Shown here: positions 7,893 to 15,973 of the stretch, in pieces
Numbering within the stretch: position 1 is the first letter of the stretch
Layout: every line of letters starts with the position of its first letter
Source: a virus
IMG/VR virus record: IMGVR_UViG_3300043313_000716
Location: 1 to 39,569 of that record
Length of the DNA: 39,569 bases
Direction: 5' to 3' (one strand)
Notes under the pieces: model-generated
The model's database searches: none
The model's input: the letters and a program-made list of their open reading frames with translations, nothing else
What the model was told of the DNA's origin: nothing
Position numbers and translations under genes: made by a program

Positions 7893-8867
7893 ATGGCCTT
7901 TCCGAACGTAAGCGATATCATCGCTACTACCATCGAGAAACGTAGTCGCAAAATTGCGGACAACGTTACTAAGAACAATGGTCTACTCTCCAAGCTGAAG
8001 CAGAAGGGCAAAGCCCGTCCGTTCAGCGGCGGCCGTCTCATCTACGAAGAACTGAGTTTTGCTGAAAACGGCAACGCTGGGTTCTACAGTGGTTACGATC
8101 TTCTGCCTGTTAATGCACAGGATGTTCTCACCGCCGCTCAGTTTGATATCAAACAAGCAGCGTGCCCAGTGGTCATCAGCGGCCTGGAACAACTCCAGAA
8201 CGCGGGCCCAGAGCAGATGATTGATTTGCTGACCGCTCGTATCGATGTTGCAGAAGCCACCATGCAAAACCTCATTTCCGGCGGCCTGTATTCAGACGGT
8301 ACTGGTTACGGCGGCAAGGAAATCACCGGACTGAACTCCGCGATCCCAAACACCGTCACTGCCTCGCAGACTAACGTCTACGGCGGCATCGACCGTACCA
8401 CTTGGGCTTTCTGGCGTACTCAGTCGGTCGATCCAGGCAACTACACCAACATGCTCGCCAACATGAACGCCCTCTGGGCTCGTCTGGTTCGCGGCATGGA
8501 TCGCCCAGACCTGATCATTGCTGACTCCCTGTCGTGGGCCCAGTATGTCGGTCTGCTGAGCGCTCTCCAACGCTTCACTGCCGCCGACGGATCTGGCACA
8601 GCGGGCTTCGGCTTCCCAACTGTCAAGTTCATGGATGCTGACATGATGCTGGATGGGGGTATCGGCGGCTTCGGCGCTGCCAACACCATGTACTTCCTCA
8701 ATACGAAGTACATCCACTTCCGTCCTCATAGCGCTCGTAACTTCGTGCCTCTCAGCCCGAACAAGCGCTACTCCATCAACCAAGACGCCGAAGTGCAGAT
8801 TCTTGCATGGGCGGGGAACCTGACCTGTTCTGGGGCCCAATTCCAAGGCCGCATTGAGTTCGCGTAA
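7893..8867 (+). CDS. Major capsid protein
   Basis: A 324-residue protein and the most likely HK97-fold major capsid protein: it follows scaffold and lysis genes, is Gly/Asn/Ala-rich, and contains the pattern GMDRPDLIIADSLSWAQYVG and a C-terminal RYSINQDAEVQILAWAGNLT region typical of podovirus-like capsid proteins. Codons here end more often in C or G than in neighbouring genes, consistent with high expression. The ATG at 7893 has a strong GAGGTGA site 5 bases upstream; a GTG start inside that site is rejected. Confidence 0.88.
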   Translation: MAFPNVSDIIATTIEKRSRKIADNVTKNNGLLSKLKQKGKARPFSGGRLIYEELSFAENGNAGFYSGYDLLPVNAQDVLTAAQFDIKQAACPVVISGLEQLQNAGPEQMIDLLTARIDVAEATMQNLISGGLYSDGTGYGGKEITGLNSAIPNTVTASQTNVYGGIDRTTWAFWRTQSVDPGNYTNMLANMNALWARLVRGMDRPDLIIADSLSWAQYVGLLSALQRFTAADGSGTAGFGFPTVKFMDADMMLDGGIGGFGAANTMYFLNTKYIHFRPHSARNFVPLSPNKRYSINQDAEVQILAWAGNLTCSGAQFQGRIEFA

Positions 8868-8899
8868 GCGGACTCTTTGTCCTTAATCGGAGAACTATC

Positions 8900-9442
8900 A
8901 TGTACGAGATGGGCATTGATCCTACCCAAGTTAAGACGGCCACGGACGGTCCGGCCTTCATTCTGGGTACTCTCGGCGCCAACGCCGGGACTTCCACCAT
9001 GTACACTGCCCCAATGGGCACTACAGGGTCCACAGCAGGCACCAACGTCGGCCCCAAAGCTTACGTCTACTGCAAATCGGCAGCGGGCGTGACTGCTGGT
9101 AACGTCGTGCTTATTGACGGCACCACTACAGACGCAGTAGCTGCCTCGGCGACTACTGGTGCGGCTGGCACAGGTATGGGCAAGCAGCTCGGAGTTGTTG
9201 TCGGCACCATCGCCGCCAACGGGTTCGGCTGGGTCCAAGTGTACGGCAAGGCGACCTTCCTGGTCGTGGCAGCTACTGCCGCCAACTCGCCAGTTTCGCT
9301 CGGGGCAACTGCCGGGGCATTCGATGACCTGACCACTACTGGCTCTATCACCGTAACTGGTGTGCAGATCCAAGCGGTGAACAGCACCACCGGCACAGGG
9401 TTCCTGAACTGGCCGCACCTCGTGGTAGATGATGTAACGTAA
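8900..9442 (+). CDS. Probable capsid decoration / head stabilisation protein
   Basis: A 180-residue Ala/Gly/Thr/Val-rich, beta-rich protein with few charged residues, directly after the capsid gene and with the same high-expression codon style. Such proteins (compare the decoration proteins that follow capsid genes in many phages) coat the capsid surface. GGAG lies 10 bases before the ATG. The role is inferred from composition and position. Confidence 0.6.
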   Translation: MYEMGIDPTQVKTATDGPAFILGTLGANAGTSTMYTAPMGTTGSTAGTNVGPKAYVYCKSAAGVTAGNVVLIDGTTTDAVAASATTGAAGTGMGKQLGVVVGTIAANGFGWVQVYGKATFLVVAATAANSPVSLGATAGAFDDLTTTGSITVTGVQIQAVNSTTGTGFLNWPHLVVDDVT

Positions 9443-9456
9443 TCAACCAGCGCCAA

Positions 9457-9477
9457 GGCCAAGGATGGCCACTTTTT
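9457..9477 (+). terminator. Weak terminator/attenuator after the capsid pair
   Basis: GGCCA (9457-9461) and TGGCC (9466-9470) form a 5-bp stem with a 4-base loop, followed by AC and five Ts (9473-9477). The stem is short, so partial termination or message-end stabilisation is more likely than full termination; the next gene begins only 12 bases later. Confidence 0.35.
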
Positions 9478-9488
9478 AGGGAATAGAG

Positions 9489-9731
9489 ATGATTATTACA
9501 GTGATTGGCTACGACGACTTCAAATTGCTCACCGGCACTTTCGGCGCGCCCACTTATTCGGTCTTTGCGGGTGGATTTGCAGGGGCCCCGCAGACCACGA
9601 AAGTGGCCTACGCGTTCTATGCTGATGGTTTGTGTGTTAAGATCACCATGAACGCGGCTGTTTCCACCGCCCAATTCCAGATCGATTTCCCATCGGCGGT
9701 AGAGCTGCAGAATATGCTGGCGTTCTCCTAA
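9489..9731 (+). CDS. Small protein in the head gene cluster
   Basis: An 80-residue protein with an AGGGAATAGAG leader just upstream of the ATG. It is rich in Phe, Ala and Gly with no recognised motif. Position between capsid-decoration and head-tail genes suggests a minor head protein, but its function is unknown. Confidence 0.55.
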   Translation: MIITVIGYDDFKLLTGTFGAPTYSVFAGGFAGAPQTTKVAYAFYADGLCVKITMNAAVSTAQFQIDFPSAVELQNMLAFS

Positions 9732-9765
9732 TAAGATCTTACAACTTTAATTGAATAGGTGTGCT

Positions 9766-10332
9766 ATGGATCTCTCGAACGAATTTGGTAGTGACGATTT
9801 CATGAAGGGGCGGTATGCCGGGGATGTAGGAGTCCACGCCCGATTCTATACTGTAATGGTCCACAATGAGGAAGAGAGCGCCAAGGCCGGTCGCCCTATT
9901 CACATTGAAAAGGAATTCATTGAGATTATTGCGTCAGGCAACCCTAACAACATCATCCGCCGCAAGGCCTCTGATGAGGACCGCCAGCGGTTTCGTCGTC
10001 AGTACGAGATCTTTGGCAGGGACAGAGATGCCACTGGCGAGCAGTTGGTGGGAACGCCTCTGGTAGAGGTCCCTTGGCTGAGCAAGCCGCAGGTTCACGA
10101 GTTGGCCTATATTCGTGTGCATACCCTGGAGCAACTCAGCAGCCTTGACGATAATACCTGTTCGCGCTTTGCTGGCATGTATGATCTCAAGCGCAAAGCT
10201 CTGGCCGCCGTAGAGGCCGCCAATAAGGCCGCTCCAATGACGGAAATGGCTCTTCAGATGGAACAGATGAGGGCCCAGTTGGAAGATCTGCTGGCACAGA
10301 ACAAGGAGCTCAAGTCAGCAAAATCGAAGTGA
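9766..10332 (+). CDS. Head-associated protein of unknown function
   Basis: A 188-residue acidic protein. The first 100 residues are mixed alpha/beta (HARFYTVMVHNEEESAKAGR...); the C-terminal 50 residues form a coiled coil (LQMEQMRAQLEDLLAQNKEL). It resembles proteins encoded between capsid and adaptor genes in other podovirus-like phages. The ATG at 9766 has GGTG 4 bases upstream and is preferred to the GTG 15 bases earlier. No enzymatic motif is visible. Confidence 0.6.
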   Translation: MDLSNEFGSDDFMKGRYAGDVGVHARFYTVMVHNEEESAKAGRPIHIEKEFIEIIASGNPNNIIRRKASDEDRQRFRRQYEIFGRDRDATGEQLVGTPLVEVPWLSKPQVHELAYIRVHTLEQLSSLDDNTCSRFAGMYDLKRKALAAVEAANKAAPMTEMALQMEQMRAQLEDLLAQNKELKSAKSK

Positions 10333-10336
10333 TTTA

Positions 10337-10379
10337 GGAGGATTTCCTCCAACGCCCTGACCCGCACCGATCAGGGCGT
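10337..10379 (+). other. Two intercistronic hairpins
   Basis: GGAGGA/TCCTCC with a 2-base gap (10337-10350) is followed by a perfect 9-bp stem, ACGCCCTGA (10352-10360) and TCAGGGCGT (10371-10379), with a 10-base loop. No T-run follows, so this looks like an RNA processing or stability element, or an attenuator, between head and tail genes rather than an intrinsic terminator. Confidence 0.5.
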
Positions 10380-10399
10380 GATTTACAGGAGTCTTTATA

Positions 10400-11113
10400 A
10401 TGGCGACTCGGGCTACAGTACAGGCTATCGTAGACAGCGCCCTCGCCGAGTTAGGGCTCCCATCTGCTATAGTGGGCTCTTCTAATCAGGGCCAACTCGT
10501 ATCGCAGGCAGTGGCATTGCTCAATAGCCTATGTCTGGATGCTGTATCAGTACACGACTGGCAATTCCTCATGCTGACGGCCAATTACACCGGCGACGGC
10601 ATACAATCTGCGTTCACAATGCCTAGTGACTTTAGTCGACAAGTTAATCAAACTCAATGGGCGCTGAATAACAAGCGCCCCATGATTGGGCCACTGTCTC
10701 CTCAGCAATGGGGCTGGACACAGTATGGTATTGTGAGTGTAGGGGTATACTTCCGTTATCGCATTCTCCAGAACGACTTCACCATCTTCCCAGTTCCGGG
10801 AGTAGGGGAGCAGTTCGCGTTCTACTATATAACTCAAAACTGGGCAATAGACAGTATGGGGATCCCCAAGGCGACTTTGACTGCACCCACAGATGTCCCA
10901 CTGTTTGATAGTAGATTGCTGATAACTGGACTAAAACTCCGTGTGTGGGCCACTAAAGGATTCGATACTTCCCAATTGGCGAATGAATACAATTATATGC
11001 TCCAGGCGCAGATTGGCCAAGATCAAGGAGCTCCTGTCATCCAACTTAGTGGTACAGATGGATTCCATTACATCGATACCAGTAATGTTCCTGATGGTAG
11101 TTGGGGTGTCTGA
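10400..11113 (+). CDS. Tail tubular / head-tail adaptor protein
   Basis: A 237-residue protein with the pattern of short-tailed-phage adaptors: an N-terminal helical half (VDSALAELGLP..., LNSLCLDAVSVHDWQFL) and a conserved centre (FTMPSDFSRQVNQTQW, PLSPQQWGW). In such phages this ring joins portal to tail nozzle. Its stop codon shares one base with the start of the next gene (TGATG). The family is recognised by pattern and position; T7 gp11-like versus P22 gp4-like cannot be decided by eye. Confidence 0.7.
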   Translation: MATRATVQAIVDSALAELGLPSAIVGSSNQGQLVSQAVALLNSLCLDAVSVHDWQFLMLTANYTGDGIQSAFTMPSDFSRQVNQTQWALNNKRPMIGPLSPQQWGWTQYGIVSVGVYFRYRILQNDFTIFPVPGVGEQFAFYYITQNWAIDSMGIPKATLTAPTDVPLFDSRLLITGLKLRVWATKGFDTSQLANEYNYMLQAQIGQDQGAPVIQLSGTDGFHYIDTSNVPDGSWGV

Positions 11114-12735
11114 TGTGGGCAAAGAAGCAGTCTAGAGCATCCGTTATCAAGAGCGTTCCTGCCCCCACCAAGGGCATAAACGACTATCAATCTATAGCCA
11201 ACATGGACCCAACCTTCGCTCTGGACATGCTCAACATGTTTCCCAGTGCGAAGTCCTGCAGAGTCCGTAATGGCTACCAGGAATGGCTCACGGGTCTGGG
11301 AGCAGTGTCCAAGACCTTAATGGCTTACAATGCGGCTAATGGATCAACTCAATTATGGGTGGCCACCGATGCCGGAATCTACAATGCCACCACTTCTGGC
11401 GCAGCCCCAGCCCCCTCCATAGCAATCACCAATGGCTACTTAGCTAATATTACATATTCCAACGTTGCTGGTCAGTATATGATAGCAGTGAATGGCGTTG
11501 ACATTGGTAAGATCTACGACGGCACTGCATGGGCCAACATGGCTACCACTGGCGCCAGTACACAGGACATGAACAACGTACACTCGTACAATAAGAGGCT
11601 GTGGTTCGTTCAGAAAGACTCTATGGTGGCTTGGTACTTGCCGGTTGACGCCATTACAGGTGTTCTCACCCCCTTCTATTTGGGGGGAGTCTTCACAATG
11701 GGCGGCTTCTTGCAGAATATCTTTACTTGGTCCATAGACTCAGGAGCTGGCCTTGATGATGTTCTGATCTTCCAGAGCAGCAAGGGGGAGATAGTCGGGT
11801 ATATCGGCTCAGACCCAAGTGCTGCCGCCACCTTCGAATTGAAGGCATCCTACTTTGTTGGCGCGCCGCTTAGTCGCCGCACTAACAAAGATTTGGGAGG
11901 AGACGTGGCTATGCTGACCATTGGTGGGGTAGTGCCGATCAGTAAGGTGGTCGGCGGTACTCAGGCCATTAGTAGGGATGAGGATACTCTAAGTAAGAAT
12001 ATCAGTCAGACCTTCAATGATTTAGTGGCGAAGATAGGGCTTCTGCCAAACTGGGAGATACTGAACCTCCCAGCTATGACCTCGTTGTTCGTCAACTTCC
12101 CGGCCACTGGAGGCACTGATGCTATACAGTTTGTAATGAACACTCTGACCGGGGCATGGACCAAATATGATCTCCCCATGAGATCTATGACGGAGTACAA
12201 TCAGACTCTGTACTTCTCAGATGAGCTGGGTCGAATCCTGTTTATGAGTAAGACTAATAACCTAGATAATCTGTCCATTGACGGATTATCTGGCGAGTTT
12301 ATCGTTAGTGGGACCCAGACTGCATACAACTACTTTGATCTTCTTGGGGTGGATAAACACTTTAATCTAATTCGCCCACTATTCATTAGCCAATATGCGC
12401 CATCTTTGCTGACCAACGTATCGGTAGACTTCAATCCTAATTCAATTGATGCAGTCCCTACTCCAACAGACGGACCTACCTCTATAAACTTCTGGGATAC
12501 AGCTTTGTGGGATGTGAACAACTGGTTCATTCCCAATGCGCCCACTGAAGCTGATGTGTGGGATTCTGGCATCTGGGACACTACTCTATGGTCTCCTCCA
12601 GTAAACGCTCAATTTGAGTGGATAGGTGTGGGGCAGCTGGGATATGCGGCTAGCTTAGCCATTAAGATGTCCACCAATGCCCCAACTGAATTCGTTAGCT
12701 GTGACTGGGCTATCGTACCGGCGCAATCATTATGA
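11113..12735 (+). CDS. Tail nozzle / stabilisation protein (beta-propeller type)
   Basis: A 540-residue, beta-rich, Gly/Asn/Thr/Trp-rich protein. The N-terminus (PTKGINDYQSIANMDP... MLNMFPS, RVRNGYQEW) and repeated beta-propeller-like segments (MIAVNGVDIGKIYDG, YNKRLWFVQKDS) match packaged-DNA stabilisation or nozzle proteins of short-tailed phages such as the P22 gp10 class. It follows the adaptor and precedes the GNAT-like gene. The ATG at 11113 overlaps the adaptor stop. Confidence 0.7.
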   Translation: MWAKKQSRASVIKSVPAPTKGINDYQSIANMDPTFALDMLNMFPSAKSCRVRNGYQEWLTGLGAVSKTLMAYNAANGSTQLWVATDAGIYNATTSGAAPAPSIAITNGYLANITYSNVAGQYMIAVNGVDIGKIYDGTAWANMATTGASTQDMNNVHSYNKRLWFVQKDSMVAWYLPVDAITGVLTPFYLGGVFTMGGFLQNIFTWSIDSGAGLDDVLIFQSSKGEIVGYIGSDPSAAATFELKASYFVGAPLSRRTNKDLGGDVAMLTIGGVVPISKVVGGTQAISRDEDTLSKNISQTFNDLVAKIGLLPNWEILNLPAMTSLFVNFPATGGTDAIQFVMNTLTGAWTKYDLPMRSMTEYNQTLYFSDELGRILFMSKTNNLDNLSIDGLSGEFIVSGTQTAYNYFDLLGVDKHFNLIRPLFISQYAPSLLTNVSVDFNPNSIDAVPTPTDGPTSINFWDTALWDVNNWFIPNAPTEADVWDSGIWDTTLWSPPVNAQFEWIGVGQLGYAASLAIKMSTNAPTEFVSCDWAIVPAQSL

Positions 12736-13184
12736 CCCATATTAGCTCAAATCCCATGTACCTCCCCTTCCTTGGGCAGATGTTGGAGTATGTGCCTAGT
12801 GCCAGAGCTCAGTGCATTATGTGCGTAGAGAGCGAAGCTGGCGCGCCCATTGCAGGCGTGGCATACGATGGGTATAATGGGCAGGTGATCATGGCGCATA
12901 TATGGATAGATAAAGGCCGCAAGCCCTCTAAGGAATGGCTTGCTGCCATTTTTGACTACCCATTCAATAAGCTGATGGTGGTCAAGATAGTGGGACAAGT
13001 CCGTTCCAGTAACGCAGCAGCGCTGGAAATAGACAAGCATTTCGGGTTCGAGCATGAGGCTCGCATCACTGATTTCTATGGCAATGGAGATAGTCTGGAA
13101 GTGCTAACCATGACCAGATCCCAGTGCATGATTCTTAATTCCCCCCTGTGGGCCAAGGTTGTGGATAGAGTAGCGAGGATATAG
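12732..13184 (+). CDS. GNAT-like acetyltransferase domain protein
   Basis: A 150-residue protein with a GNAT-like fold pattern: a central strand region (IAGVAYDGYNGQVIMAHIWID) and a C-terminal region (VRSSNAAALEIDKHFGFEHEARI) matching the acetyl-CoA-binding helix and the 'N.aa....k.GF..e...' end of GNAT proteins. Small GNAT-like genes inside the tail cluster are common in podovirus-like phages; the substrate is unknown. It overlaps the previous gene by 4 bases. Confidence 0.65.
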   Translation: MTHISSNPMYLPFLGQMLEYVPSARAQCIMCVESEAGAPIAGVAYDGYNGQVIMAHIWIDKGRKPSKEWLAAIFDYPFNKLMVVKIVGQVRSSNAAALEIDKHFGFEHEARITDFYGNGDSLEVLTMTRSQCMILNSPLWAKVVDRVARI

Positions 13185-13186
13185 TC

Positions 13187-14011
13187 ATGAGTGGAGGAGG
13201 AAAGGGCGCAAAAACAGCGAAAGCCCCTGACTATACCGCGCTTGCTGAGCAGCAGGGTCAGATCAACCAAAACGCGGCCAATGCCCAGACATCAGCTAAT
13301 CGCCCAACCCAGATAAATGCTCAGGGCAATACTCTTCAGTGGTCTCAGGGACCTGATGGTAAGTGGACTCAACAGGTTATACTTACTCCTGAGAACAAGG
13401 CCGCTCAGGATACGGCAACCTGGAAGGGAAATGCGAATAATGATGATTATTCCACCCTTCTCCACAATTATCTTTCTACTTACAAAGCCCCTGTAGACTC
13501 TAGAGATCCCCAATTTAGCGGTAAGACAGTATCAGATGCCTTGTATGGATCTGTCATGGATCGTGGCAGAGTAGAGCAGCAGCGCGAGAGTGATTCTCTA
13601 ACCTCACAATTACGTAATTCAGGTCTCCAGCCCGGTAGTGAAGCCTACGACCGCGCCATGAAGAATCTGATGACCAGTCAGAATGATGCTAATTTGCTGG
13701 CTGGGCAGAACGCAACTCTGGCGGGGGCTAATGAAGCTAGAGCACAGTACGCATCTTACCTCACAGGAAGAAACCAGCCTGTAAATGAGTTAACAAGTCT
13801 TGGCGGAATGGCTGGACAATCTCAGGCCACCTCTACTCCCACTTTCCAGGGATTTAGTGGGGCTACAGGGTACAACCCAACCGATTTGGTGGGGGCTGCT
13901 CAAGCTCAGTACGGCGCTAGTCAGCAAGGGGCCAACGCTCAGAACTCTAAGAAAAGTGGCTTGATGGGCGCTGGCGCAAGCCTCGGCGGCAGCTATCTGG
14001 GGAGTAAGTGA
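13187..14011 (+). CDS. Internal virion / tail-associated protein
   Basis: A 274-residue protein rich in Gln, Asn, Ala, Ser and Gly, without enzymatic motifs. Its N-terminus is basic (GGGKGAKTAKAP) and the C-terminus Gly/Ala-rich. It is the first of a run of low-complexity proteins leading to the transglycosylase protein, an arrangement typical of ejection proteins. GGAG-type sites lie before the ATG. The assignment is from context. Confidence 0.55.
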   Translation: MSGGGKGAKTAKAPDYTALAEQQGQINQNAANAQTSANRPTQINAQGNTLQWSQGPDGKWTQQVILTPENKAAQDTATWKGNANNDDYSTLLHNYLSTYKAPVDSRDPQFSGKTVSDALYGSVMDRGRVEQQRESDSLTSQLRNSGLQPGSEAYDRAMKNLMTSQNDANLLAGQNATLAGANEARAQYASYLTGRNQPVNELTSLGGMAGQSQATSTPTFQGFSGATGYNPTDLVGAAQAQYGASQQGANAQNSKKSGLMGAGASLGGSYLGSK

Positions 14012-14700
14012 TGGACTATCAGGCGATGGCCCAACAACTCAGAGCTACTAGACAAGCTGATCAACAGAAGAATGATCAGCAAGTACAGTCTGGAGGCGCT
14101 GCTATGTCCAGCGGCGGAATAGTGGGGCAAGGGAACACTATGTTTCAGTCTGGAGGGTACGCCCCTCAGACTCAGCAGCAGACTCAGCAGAACCCATTGC
14201 AGACTGGTCTGGATGCCTATAATAAGTATAAGAGTCTAGCCCCGGCATCCACCACCGGGGCATTTGCCGGAGCTACTCCGGCCACGATGTCGGCCATGGA
14301 AGCTGGTGGCGGCAGCAGCCTAGGCAGCATGGGCTTGATGTCCAGCGCGCCAGCCGTGAGTTATCCTGGGGCTACGGCAGCGGGTGGCAGTGCAGGTGGG
14401 GCGGGTGCTGGCGGCAGTGCTTCTAGCGGCGCTATGGGCAGCGCTGGGGGTCTAGCGGGATTAGCGGCATTAGGCTATCTTGCGGATAAAGAAATGAATG
14501 GAAGTAAGGACAGTTTCATAAACACAGATAAACTCAATAACTCCGGCTCTATCGGCGGTAGCGGCATCGGCCTTAGATTTGGGGACTTTGCCAACGGATT
14601 CAACCCGGCCACTTGGGCCAGAAATCCTAAGCAGGGAGCCAAGAGTCTGGTCAATGCGTTCACTTTCGGCCTCGGCGATAAGTTCTTTGATCTGTTTTAA
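14011..14700 (+). CDS. Gly/Ala/Gln-rich internal virion protein
   Basis: A 229-residue protein. The first 80 residues are Gln-rich (TQQQTQQNPLQ), followed by Gly/Ala/Ser-rich low-complexity sequence (about 110-150) with membrane-active potential, and a C-terminus FGLGDKFFDLF. Start ATG shares a base with the previous stop (TGATG). Such Ala/Gly-rich segments are common in phage ejection proteins that cross the cell envelope; the role is inferred. Confidence 0.55.
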   Translation: MDYQAMAQQLRATRQADQQKNDQQVQSGGAAMSSGGIVGQGNTMFQSGGYAPQTQQQTQQNPLQTGLDAYNKYKSLAPASTTGAFAGATPATMSAMEAGGGSSLGSMGLMSSAPAVSYPGATAAGGSAGGAGAGGSASSGAMGSAGGLAGLAALGYLADKEMNGSKDSFINTDKLNNSGSIGGSGIGLRFGDFANGFNPATWARNPKQGAKSLVNAFTFGLGDKFFDLF

Positions 14701-14710
14701 GGAGTGATGT

Positions 14711-15973
14711 ATGGGACCCTTTGATCCACCGATGGTGACAGGTCAGGGATATAATGATCCTTCGCAGCCGACTGTAGGAGCCCCCACCGCTCCCATGGAT
14801 CAGAACGCCATGCTGGCAGAACTCCTGCGCCGCCGCAATGCAGCTTCTAAACAGGCTGAGTTATCAGCAGGCAATGCCCAGCAATACGGCTCCATGTTCC
14901 AGAATCCCCAGTTCCAGCAGACCATTCGTGGCTCTAACGGGAACCCAGACATGGTCCAGGCTAACTGGGGGGATATCTTGGGTAAGGGTATCTCTAATTA
15001 CATGGGGGCCAAGGAGCGAAAACAGGCTATCGACAGTAAACAGCAAGTGAATGAAATAAACAATGAATTCATGCAGACCACACTGCGCGATGACCCTCAG
15101 GCCACCAAGCTCTATGGGGCTGTGCAGGCAGGAGTCCCGGGAGCTGGGCAAGCCCTGTCTGCCCACTTGGCGCCTAAGAAACAGGCTATGGCGGTGGCCG
15201 TGCAGGCAATCACTAGCGGTATGCTGGATCCTGAGATGGCATATCAGATGGCCCCTCAGTATGGGCTGGACCCGAATGTCATGCGTAAGGCCGCTGAATA
15301 CGCTGCGACCAAGAAGCAGGAAGCTGAGAACTCCAAATTTGCAGATAAGTCCGCAATAGAAAATCAGAAAATTGAAGGCAAGCAAGCTCTGCAATCTAGT
15401 AAGCCCACTGCCAGCGGGTATACCCCAGCCGAGCTGGCGGCCATGCCTATTGAGCAGCGCTTGGCAGCAGTGCAGGCTGCCTCTGGGCGTGAAACTGCTG
15501 AATCTAAACTTCGTGGAAAAGCTAAGATTAACGCTGAGCAGCAACTGCCCAAGACCCAGTATGCTCTGGATAACATTAACCGGGTAATAGGGCTGGCTGA
15601 GAAGGCTGATTATTGGCCCGGAAACCTTGGCCTCAAGGCAAATAAGGTGACCACCAACCCGAATAACGTCAACCTGCGCCAAGCTCTGTATCAACTCACC
15701 TTGGATGCTAACAACGGTAGTCTCGGGACTGGGTTCTCCAACGCCGACCGAGACTTCTTGCTCGGTGCTCAGGCAGATATCGAGTCCGGCAACGTAAAGA
15801 CTGTCACCTCTCAATTGCGTAACTTGATCGTCAGACTCAAGCAGAAACAGGAGAGCTTTCAGAGAGAAGCGGCGGGAGGAAAGACCCCTATGCCATCAAC
15901 TTCATCGAACGCTGCTCCTAGTGGACCAGCGTTCGATGATATGTTCCCCGCTGGGACATTCCCAGGTGAGTAG
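14711..15973 (+). CDS. Internal virion (ejection) protein
   Basis: A 420-residue, mainly helical protein rich in Ala, Gln and Met. A region near 280-350 (LPKTQYALDNINRVIGLAEKADYWPGNLG ... GFSNADRDFLLGAQADIESG) resembles a segment found in phage DNA-ejection proteins. GGAG lies 6 bases before the ATG. The gene ends overlapping the transglycosylase gene. Confidence 0.6.
   Translation: MGPFDPPMVTGQGYNDPSQPTVGAPTAPMDQNAMLAELLRRRNAASKQAELSAGNAQQYGSMFQNPQFQQTIRGSNGNPDMVQANWGDILGKGISNYMGAKERKQAIDSKQQVNEINNEFMQTTLRDDPQATKLYGAVQAGVPGAGQALSAHLAPKKQAMAVAVQAITSGMLDPEMAYQMAPQYGLDPNVMRKAAEYAATKKQEAENSKFADKSAIENQKIEGKQALQSSKPTASGYTPAELAAMPIEQRLAAVQAASGRETAESKLRGKAKINAEQQLPKTQYALDNINRVIGLAEKADYWPGNLGLKANKVTTNPNNVNLRQALYQLTLDANNGSLGTGFSNADRDFLLGAQADIESGNVKTVTSQLRNLIVRLKQKQESFQREAAGGKTPMPSTSSNAAPSGPAFDDMFPAGTFPGE

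Noticed and set aside
8292-9418. Minus-strand open frames across the capsid and decoration genes
   Set aside because: These arise from the C/G-ending codons of the highly expressed capsid genes. They lack ribosome-binding sites and known motifs, and oppose well-supported genes.
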